Assembly: GCF_010183535.1 (NCBI RefSeq)
Contig: NC_071328.1
Span: 1,116,001 to 1,180,000, forward strand
DNA from: Caenorhabditis remanei
Taxonomy: Eukaryota; Nematoda; Chromadorea; Rhabditida; Rhabditidae
Length of the DNA: 64,000 bases
Direction: 5' to 3'
The position numbers and the translations under genes were made by a program. The notes below the pieces were generated by a model. It saw only the letters and a program-made list of their open reading frames with translations. It was not told the origin of the DNA and did not search any database. Shown in pieces: positions 47,901 through 56,800 of the stretch (position 1 is the first letter of the stretch; every line of letters starts with the position of its first letter).

Positions 47901-50207
47901 CGAGGCGCGAATTTTGAAATTTTTACTCAAAATTTCATATTTAGCGGCAAAAGTTCGTTGGAGCGCGTTTTCAATCTCATGAATTGGTGGTGGTGGCCTA
48001 GAACCCTAACAATGGTGGCCGTGGCCTAGAAAACCCGATGACCTAGAATCCCAAATCAATGGCCTAAGATCCCAAAAAGTGGCCGTAGCCTAGAAACCCA
48101 AATTGGTGGCCTAAAAATCGGAAATTGGTGGCATAAAAATTTCAAATTTGTATCTTAGATATCTCAACTGATGGCCGTAGAACTGGTGGCCTAGAATTCC
48201 AATTCGGTGGCCTAGAAAACCTGTGATCCGTGGTTCCCATCTTTCGGCGGCCTAGAATCCCAAATTGGCCCAAATTCCCAAAAAATGCGATTTTTGTTCT
48301 AATGTTGTTGGCCTTTTTCACCCCAAAAACTCCATTTTTTCACAGTAGAAAAAATAGTGGCCGTGGCCTAGAAACCCAAAATCGGTGGCCTAGAAAACCC
48401 AATTTTCCCTATTTCTCAGTGCTCTCGAAGGCGGTCCTCTGCCAATCACTCGGCCTTCACAACCGAGTTCAATTCGGCGATCGTTGGCTCGACATTGCCC
48501 AGGAAACATGCGAAATCAAGTGTTGGCCGGTGTGCGAGGGTTTGTTTAAACGGTTTTTTGACGAAAAATTTGAAATTTTTGAAAAAAACCGGTTTTTTAC
48601 CAAAAAAAATCGAAAAAAATTTGGATTTTCACACTTCCCGCCATTGAGAACACTGGATTTTGCACGTTTTCTGACCATTTTTTGTCATTTTTGCCCATTT
48701 TTTCATTGAAAAAATTCAAATTTTCACTGCAAATCGGTGTTCCAGCAATTGCGGAAAGTGTGCTCATCCTTCAACTCGGCTCGATTCGATCTCCAATAAT
48801 GCAGAAATCGTTCGTCGACAGCTATCGCGCGGTGATGTTCGATAAGCAGTGTCATGGGTAAATTCTAGGGGGACTAGAATTCGCAAAGAGAGAAAACTAG
48901 GCCACCAGGAGAGCTCTGTGGCCTAGAAATCCAAAAAAAGGAGAAAGTTACGCCATTGGTGGTCGAAAAATCACGAAAAAATTCGAAAAAAAATTGGTGG
49001 CCTAACTTTTTCAAAACCTCGGCCACCGATCAAAATCAACTTTTTTTTTGATTTTTGACGCTTTCAGAGCATAAAAAACAAGTAAACCGCTTGGTGGCCT
49101 AAAAATCGGTGAAGAGAGAAAACTAGGCCATGGAGCTAATTGGTGGCCTAGGTTTCCCTCATGGTGAAAAGTTAGGCCATGTGTTCCAAAGTGCGCTCTA
49201 ATGAAAATGTGGATACGCAGCTCAAAAACGCGTCAAAGGTGCGCCAGAATTACAATTTTTGGGGATTTTTGCTTAGAAACGCGTCAAAAGTACGCCAGAC
49301 AGTCGAGATTTTCGATTTTTTTTTTCGTCTCAAAAAAGCGCTGCAGACGCCCCCGACTATGTTTTTCATGAATTTGAGCTTGAAAATCGCGTCAACGGAA
49401 CGCCAGACTCTTTAGAATTAGAATTTTAAAAAACGCGCTAGAGGCGCCCCAGTTCCAAGTTCATCAATTATAACTAGAAAATCGCGTCAAAGGTGCGCCA
49501 GGCTGGATTTTTTCTCAACGACAGCGCAGAAAACGCGTCAAAAGCGCCCTAGCTAGTAATCTGTCAAATACGTTCTAATGGTAATAACGCCGTGTAGTCC
49601 ACGTGGACAATCTCGTTTTTTCGCCATTTTAAGGGATTTTAAGCCAAATTTGACTGAAAAATCCGTTGAGAAACGGAAAAGTGGCTTAAAATTGAGTCAT
49701 TTTTCCGCTTTTCAACGGATTTTTCAGTCAAATTTGGCTTAAAATCGCTTGAAAATTACGGAAAATCAAGATTTATCATTGGAGCGCACTTGCGAACTTG
49801 CCGTTTTAATGTCGGTGTAGTTCTCATTAGCGCGCATTTGCCAAACTCTGCTAGAGATCGATCTTAAGCCAAAAATTCCAATTTTGAGCTTAAAATTTGA
49901 GCCCCGCCCTTTTTTTTAATAAATTTTTAAACTTTTTTCTTGCAGTCACCGCTCATTCGGATCGGCTGCCATCAACATGGTAATGGTCGCTCAAGGAAGC
50001 TGTGACGGCTACGTGGAGTACGGTATCCACGCGTGGGACGTCGCCGCGCCCGCCGTCATCGTCCTCGAAGCGGGGGGCGTGGTCACCGATCCGACGGGCG
50101 CTCCGTTCGATGTCATGTCGAGAAAAGTGCTGTGCGCTGGCACTCCAGAACTCGGAAAGGATTTGAGCAACTGTCTGACTCATGTCGATTTTGAGCCGGA
50201 GGCTTAA
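44954..50207 (+). CDS. ttx-7: TTX-7, inositol monophosphatase
   Basis: Exons 44954-45031, 45531-45667, 46768-46872, 47629-47783, then one of two alternative exons (48420-48539 or 48746-48857), then 49946-50207. With the second alternative the product has 282 residues; with the first, corrected for a one-base gap, 285. Metal-site motifs are visible: [24 protein letters not shown] (motif A, DPIDGT) and [17 protein letters not shown] (motif B, WDxAAPxxIxxEAGG). The enzyme removes phosphate from inositol monophosphates, feeding the phosphoinositide cycle. In C. elegans TTX-7 is needed for thermotaxis and synaptic protein localisation, and lithium is the classic inhibitor of the family. Introns are long and full of tandem repeats. 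Confidence 0.94.
45120..46570. repeat. ACGCGTCAAAAGTGCGCCAG tandem repeat in ttx-7 intron 2
   Basis: Units of about 40 bp carry ACGCGTCAAAAGTGCGCCAG plus AATTGCAATTTTTAGAAT. Variants read GGCACCCCAGCCTCCATTTT. A longer period of about 302 bp is seen between 46011 and 46313. Further units occur at 36690-36830 and 49220-49550. Confidence 0.85.
46873..47628. repeat. A/T-cluster periodic intron 3 of ttx-7
   Basis: Imperfect units reading TTTTTGGCTTGAAAATTCAC about every 35-60 bp alternate T and A runs. This resembles the periodic A/T clusters described in Caenorhabditis germline-expressed genes, but I have not computed periodicity. Confidence 0.5.
48420..48539 (+). other. ttx-7: ttx-7 alternative exon 5a
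   Basis: Encodes [19 protein letters not shown] followed by GDRWLDIAQ. It enters in phase 1 after KNQ. After CAG-GA the family-consistent reading ([12 protein letters not shown]) is one frame over. The exon is 120 bases where 121 are needed to join [11 protein letters not shown], so one G appears to be missing near 48511. Confidence 0.8.
48746..48857 (+). other. ttx-7: ttx-7 alternative exon 5b
   Basis: Encodes [20 protein letters not shown] then [17 protein letters not shown], with the same entry phase (1) and exit phase (2) as exon 5a. Both align to the same part of human IMPA1 (LLVTELGSSRTPETV), so they are alternatives, not consecutive exons. Confidence 0.8.
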
Positions 50208-51194
50208 GAATCAATCGATAATCGATCGATTCAATTTTTCATTTTCTCCATTTTAACCGTTGATTTCTAATTTAGAGGTGTGAATGAGTGCTCTAATGAG
50301 GAAAGTTTATGTGAAATGCGAAAAAAATTGAAAAAAACGAGAAAAAATGACGAAAATCGAAGAATAATCGAAAATTCCGCCGTGTACTCCTCGTGGACAA
50401 GTTGGATTTTTTCCTGTTTTTTGGGGTTTTTGAAGTATTTTCAGCTGTGTTTCACTTTTTAAGTTGAAAAACGCCCTGAAAATACCGGATTTCCACTGAA
50501 AATCGCCAAAACCAATAAAAAATCAAAAATTCCTCCGTGTACTCCTCGTGGACAAGTTGGAAATTTACATTTTTCGCTGTTTTTCGCATTTTCTTATGTT
50601 TTTGCATGTTTTCCCTGAAAACTGCCCGAAAACGGGAAAATTTCACGAAAATTTATCGAAAAACTGCAAAAGTAGAGTATTCATCCGTGTACTCCTCGTG
50701 GACAAGTCGGATTTTCGGCTATTTTTTGCTTTTTTCGCTTTTTTGTATGTTTTTACATGTTTTCCTGGAGTTTTAGTAGCTTTGAACTAAAAACATCGAA
50801 AACACGCCCGATTTCCGTCAAAAATAGCGAAAATCATCGTTTTTTGTCAAAAATTCCGCTTAAAAACTCTAAAAATCCAGTTTCCTCTTATCCTCGGGGA
50901 CTACACCACTCTATTCTCATTGGAGCGCACTTCCTCCCTCTCCCTAATGTATTTTCTCTTCCAGATTAGTATTTTCCGTCTTTTTGTGTCTAAAAATCTC
51001 TAGTCCCCGCCGATTATTTATTCATTCCATGTTCCACAATCATAAATTATTTAAATTTTCGAAAATTTTGAAATTGTTTTGTGATTTTCACCGTTTCAAA
51101 TCGGTTTAATATCTGTTTTTGTCGCTTTTTTCAGATTTTTTCAGCGAAAAATTTCCCAATTTTTAGTTTATAACACCGGTCGAATTATAACAAG
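50208..51194. repeat. Intergenic region with three TGTACTCCTCGTGGACAA elements
   Basis: The 18 bp word recurs at about 50384, 50539 and 50686, each about 150 bp apart and embedded in similar flanks. A diverged relative (TGTAGTCCACGTGGACAA) is at about 49593 in ttx-7 intron 5, and an inverted near-match near 63320. No gene is present between ttx-7 and dylt-1. Confidence 0.7.
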
Positions 51195-53368
51195 ATGGCT
51201 CTCCCAGAGGAAGATGTTCATATGATCATAAAGCAGGTTTGTAGTTTGTAGTTTGAAGGGAAAATCGATTTTTACAGAGAGACATGTGAACATTTTCAGA
51301 TTTTTCAGTTTAAATCGAGAAAAACACTGAAAAATTGATGGTTTTGAGCGAAAAACTGCAAAAAAAACAACAAAAAAAATCGATGAAAATTGCAGTTTTT
51401 TGCTTAAAACCATCAATTTTTCTGCGTTTTTTCGAATTCAACTGAAATATCTGAAATTTTCCACATTTTTGGCAATAAAAATCGAAATTTCATTGATTTC
51501 TCGCAGATTTTATCGAAAAATCTGAATTTTTCATGGTTTCTATAGAAAAATCAAAGAAAATTACAGAAGTTTTGAGTAAAATAGATGATATTGCGGTTTT
51601 TACTTCGAAAAATGTGGAAAATTCTAATTTTTCATGAAAACCGTTGTTTTTCACTGAAAAAAAAAACGCAGAAAACGTCAATTTTTGTCGGAAATGACCA
51701 GAAAACGCTTTTTTGGACCTAAACTTAAAAAAAAAAATCGAAAATTGAAGAAAAAAAATTGGTGGCCTAACTTTTGCAAAAACTCGGCCACCGGTCAAAA
51801 TCACTGTTTTTGCATTGTTTTTTGAGCTATTTTCGAGCTATTTTTAGGGCTAATGGGTTTTCTAGGCCGTCAAACCTCGGCCACCAATCCCCCGGTGACC
51901 GAGTTTTCGCAAAATTTGGTTTTCTAGGCCACCAACTCAAAACGTTGGTTTTTGCCCGTTTTTTCTCAAATTTTCTAAAGTTTTTGAGTTTTTCGACCTG
52001 AATATATAAAAATCGTGATTTTCATTTAAAAAAAAAACATTTTTCCCCATAAAATCCCAATTTTCAGGTTCTCGACGAGACGGTTGGTGCGAACGCGACA
52101 TACACCCACAAAGACAGTGTCCAATGGAATCAGAAGGCCGTCGAGCAGATAACGAAGAAGTTGGTCGCCGCCGGCAAACCGTACAAATACGTCGTCACCT
52201 CGTCGTTTTTGCAAATTTCCAGCGGTTCCGGACTGAATGTTAGCACCATTTCCTACTGGAATAAGGTCACCGATTGTGAGTTTACGGCGAAAATCGGGGG
52301 AAAATTTGGGTTTTTACTGGAAAAATTACGTGTTTTAGGTGAAAAAATGAGAAAAATCGAAGAAATTCGGTCAAAAACCGACGTTTTCGATTTGATGGCC
52401 TAGAAAACCAAATTTTGCGAAAACTCGGCCACCAACGGATTGGGTGGCCTAGGAAACTCTGCTCGCACTGAAGTACCTTGAAAATCAGAAAAAAAACCCC
52501 GGAAAATCAGCGAATTTGACTGGTGGCCGAGGTTTTGCAAAAGTTAGGCCACCAACTTTTTTTTTTGATTTTTGGGTTTTCAACAGTTTTTTTCAAGAAT
52601 TTCACTTGTTTTTATGCTCTGAAAGTGTCAAAAATCAAAGAAAATTGTTGATTTTGACCGGTGGCCGAGGTTTTGCGATAGTTAGGCCACCAACTTTTTT
52701 TCGGAAAAGTAGATTTTTTCAGATTTTTTCAAGTTTTGTGCTTTTCGAGCATTGATTTTTCGTTTCTTTCATGAATTCTGAAAAAAGACTTCAAAAACCG
52801 GTGGTGGCCGAACTATTGCAAAACCTCGGCCACCAATCTTTTATAGAAATTCTCTGATTTTCCCAAAAACCACAGAAAACCAATAAAAAGGTCGGTGGCC
52901 TCACTTTCTCAAAATTTGATTTTCTAGGTTACCCACGTCAAAAATACCCAATTTCACCATTTTTCACTATTTTCACTCGATGGCCGAGTTTTGGAATCTT
53001 AGGTCATCAGACTTCGGCCACCTGAAACTAGTACGTGGCCTAGATTTCTCAAAATTTGATTTTCTAGGCCATCATTGTCAATTTCGCCCGTTTTTCACAT
53101 ATTTTCGGCGTAATACCTTGATGGCCGAGTTTTGGGATCCTAGGCCACGAAAACAAATCCATGGCCGAACTTTTCCAAAATTTGGTTTTCTAGGCCACGA
53201 ACTCAAAAATTACCATTTTCATCCGTTTTTGACCGTTTTTCTTCAAATTTTCGACTGAAAAATCTGAAAAACCTTTTAAATTTGAAAATATTTTCAGTCT
53301 CGTACATGTACCGATGGGAAGCGAAAACCATGTTGGCAATCGTCTACGTCTTCGCCATCGCAATCTAA
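51195..53368 (+). CDS. dylt-1: Dynein light chain, Tctex type
   Basis: Exons 51195-51236, 52068-52275 and 53298-53368, 321 bases, 106 residues; human DYNLT1 has 113. It starts MALPEEDVHMIIKQVLDETV. It contains WNQKAVEQITKKLVAAGKPY and YVVTSSFLQISSGSGLNVST, and ends MYRWEAKTMLAIVYVFAIAI, the conserved Tctex-1 strand region that forms the homodimer and binds dynein intermediate chain. It acts as a cargo adaptor subunit of cytoplasmic dynein. Splices are phase 0 and phase 1 with standard signals. A CT tract follows the stop. Introns 1 and 2 carry many GTGGCCTAGAAA repeats. It lies about 1 kb after ttx-7, too far for a typical operon pair. Confidence 0.94.
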
Positions 53369-53819
53369 TTCTCTCTCTCTCTCTCTCGTTTCTTATATCT
53401 CAATTCGTGTTCTTCTTCTTCTCCCCGCCTTCCGCCAGCTCCGTTTTCTGCTGATTTTTATGGATTTTTGGTCCTAAAATTCCCGTTTTTTCCTTAAAAT
53501 CGACCCCCTATCATGTTCTATTTACCCATAACTTATATATTAACCGTTTAAAAGGCAAAAAATCGATTTTTTGCCATTTTCAGACGTAATTTCGCTGTTT
53601 TATGACACTTTTTGATCGTTTTTTTAAATTTTTCGCCAAAATGAAAACGTCCCCCCTCCCCACTGACTATCCCCTAGTACATCATCAGAATCTTCCTGAC
53701 GTCTTCAGAAGATCCGTGGCGGCGATTAGAAGACGTGACAGGGCAACCCGCGCGGCGCACGGCGCACTTCTTTCCCCTTTTGTTTCATTTTTCGATTTTT
53801 GTTCACCTGAGACACAAAT
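53369..53819. promoter_or_regulatory. dylt-1 3' region and GT92 upstream region
   Basis: 450 bp with a (CT)n tract just after the dylt-1 stop (53370-53388) and an unremarkable AT-rich stretch before the GT92 ATG. Too short for another gene. The GT92 promoter or trans-splice site should be here. Confidence 0.45.
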
Positions 53820-56800
53820 ATGCTTCCACGAATAATTCCGTCGATTCTCTCCGTCGTCTTCTTTTTCTCATTCTTATTTTTTGTTGCCGCACTTTTATTA
53901 CAGTTTGTGTGAGTTGAGGAGCAAAAATTCGGTAAAAATTGAAAAAAATGGCATTTTTAGCCGAAAAATTGAAGAAAAACGGCCAAAAACGGTGATTTTT
54001 GAGTTGGTGGCCTAGAAAACCAAATTTTGGGAAAGCTAGGCCACGGACTAGTTTTCATGGCCTAGTCCCCCAAAACTCGGCCATTGACTGAAAATAGCGA
54101 GAAAATAATGAAATTTGCTATTTTTGACGTTGGTGGCCTAGAAAACCAAATTTTGGGAAAGCTAGGCCACTGGAATGATTGTGGCCGAGTTTTGGTGGCC
54201 TAGAAACCTCCAAAAAGCTACAAAAATCACAAAGAATCGTTGGTGGCCTAGAAACCCAAAATTCGGCCACCGAGGTTGTTCTGTTCTATAAGGGTGAAAA
54301 TCGAAAAATTTTGTAACTTTGACTGGTGGCCGAGTTTTTGCAAAAGTTAGGCCACCAAAAAATTTTGAAACCCTCCGTGGCCTAACTTTCCAGATATTTG
54401 GTTTTCTAGGCCACCCTAGCCAATTTCGACAGTTTTTCCATATTTTCGGCACGCTGGTGGCCTAAAAATACAAAACTCGGCCACCATGGTTTTTAGGGAA
54501 AAATTACAAAAATCGATATTTTTAAGAGGGCCTAGTTTTCGCGTTTTCTAGGCCACCATGTCATCGAAAAATCAGTATTTTTCACGTAGGTGGCCTAGAA
54601 ACCCGAAACTCGGCCACCATGGTTTTTAGGTGAAAATGACCAAAAATCGATAATTTTTCTTTGTTTTTTTTCCAAATTTTTTCCCAAAAAACGCCCCCTA
54701 AATTCCAGCCGCCTTGATCCAGATGACCTAGAAAACCAAATTTTGAGAAAGTTAGGCCAGCAACGAGTTCTTCCCCCAAAGCCACAAAAAACCCAAAAAA
54801 AAACGTTTGTGGCCTAGAAACCCAAAACTCGGCCACCATGGTTTTTTAGGTGAAAATGACTAAAAATCGACAATTTTTCTTTGTTTTTTTTCCAAATTTT
54901 TTCCCAAAACCGCCCCCCAAATTGCAGACGCTTGGACCCAGATGACCTAGAAAACCAAGAAGTGTTTCACTCGGCCCCGTACGACGTGTTCGTCTACTCG
55001 GCCTTCTATTATAACACGTCGAAAAGTTTGGGCGATTCGTCGATGGTCATTCTGGCGACTGCCGACTTCGAGGTATTGGAACACGTAAAACAACTCGAAT
55101 TGTTGGTTATCAATGACACGAATCGTGTCATGGCCGTGGCCGAGTTGGAGAGGTGAGAAAGTTAGGCCACCATGGTCGGGAAATTTTTTTTTTAATTTTT
55201 GAAAAAAAAATTTTTTGAAAAATTTTTTTGAACGCGGCCACTAATTTTACAAAGTTAGGCCATCAAAAAATTATCTCCAGAAGTTCGAAAATTTGACATT
55301 TTCGCAATTTTTTTTTGAACGCGGGGACTAACTTTACCCACTTGAAAAATTCGGCCACCATCTCAAAATTTCAGAGTTACGATTCACGACGCATGCAAAT
55401 GGATAGCAATGACGGCGACTGCCGAGGTTGTGTTGAATCCATCGTTACTATTTGTGTCATTGGGAGGAAATCATGCGGCCGTGAGTTTTTTTTTTGAAAA
55501 AAATCGATAAAATTCGGTCGAAAACCGATTGATGGCCTAGAAAAACAAATTTTGTGAAAACTCGGCCACCAGCGGATTGGATGGCCTAGGAAACTCTACT
55601 CGGTCACTACACTGAAATAGCTTTTTAAAAACATGGAAAAATCCGGAGAATCGGCGAATTTAACTGGTGGCCGAGGTTTTGCAAAAGTTAGGCCACCGAC
55701 TTTTTTTCGTGAACAGTCGATTTTTTTTTGAGTTTTGTGTTTTTCTAGCGTTGATTGATCGTTTAATCACAAAAACCCGCCGATGGCCGAACTTTTGCAA
55801 AACCTCGGCCACCAATTTTTTTTCGAAATTCTTCAAAAAAAAAAAACCGATTTTCCAAAAAACCATAGAAAACCCATAGAAATAATGAAAAAAGATAGGT
55901 GGCCTAACTTTCTCAAAATTTGGTTTTCTAGGCCACCAACGTAAAAATAGCTAATTTCATCATTTTTCACTGTTTTCAGTCGATGGCCGAGTTTTGGGAT
56001 CCTAGGTCGTCAGAATTCGGCCATAAACATTCCGGTGGCCTAACTTTCCCCAAAATTTGGGTTTTCTAGGCCACCATAGCCAATTTCGACGGTTTTTTCT
56101 CCATAAATTCGGCTGAAAATCGTGATGGCCGAGTTTTGGTTTTCTAGGCCATGAAAACTAGTCCGTGGCCTAACTTTCCCAAAATTTGGTTTTCTAGGCC
56201 ACCAACTCAAAATTCACCGTTTTTGACAGTTTTTATAACTATTTTCTGGCCTAACTTTTGCAAAAACTCGGCCACCAGTCAAAAAATTTTTTGTGGCTTT
56301 GGAGGAAAAACTCGTTGGTGGCCTAGCCATCTCAAAATCTGGTTTTCTAGGCCACAAGCGTCAAAATCGACAATTTCTTCATTTTTTTCATATTCTTTTC
56401 CGACTGAAAACATTGATGGCCGAGTTTCGGGATCCTAGGCCATGGAAACCAGTCCGTGGCCTAACTTTCATAAAAGTTGATTTTCTAGGCCACCAACTCA
56501 AAATTCACCGTTTTTTGACCGTTTTTCTTCAAATTTTCACATAAAAACCCAGATTTTCCACCGATTTTCACGAAATTCCAGATCCCATTCGAAGTGGTGT
56601 CCACCGACCCCGTGCCCGTCGTAATGTGTATCTCCCCCTTGTTCGCCGCAGAAAACTGGCAGAATCTCCTTGTCTCTCTTCACGTCTACAAACGATTCGG
56701 AGCCCACGCGCATCTCTACATTCGAAGTGTTGTCTCACCGATGTTCGAGATTTTGAGAGTTTACGAGGTGGAGGGATACGTCACTCTGAAACCATGGAAT

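Larger units (their letters stand above)
47990..49160. repeat. Cluster of GTGGCCTAGAAA dispersed repeats
   Basis: GGTGGCCTAGAAAACC, GTGGCCGTGGCCTAGAA and related words recur in introns 4 and 5 of ttx-7, around both alternative exons. Confidence 0.8.
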
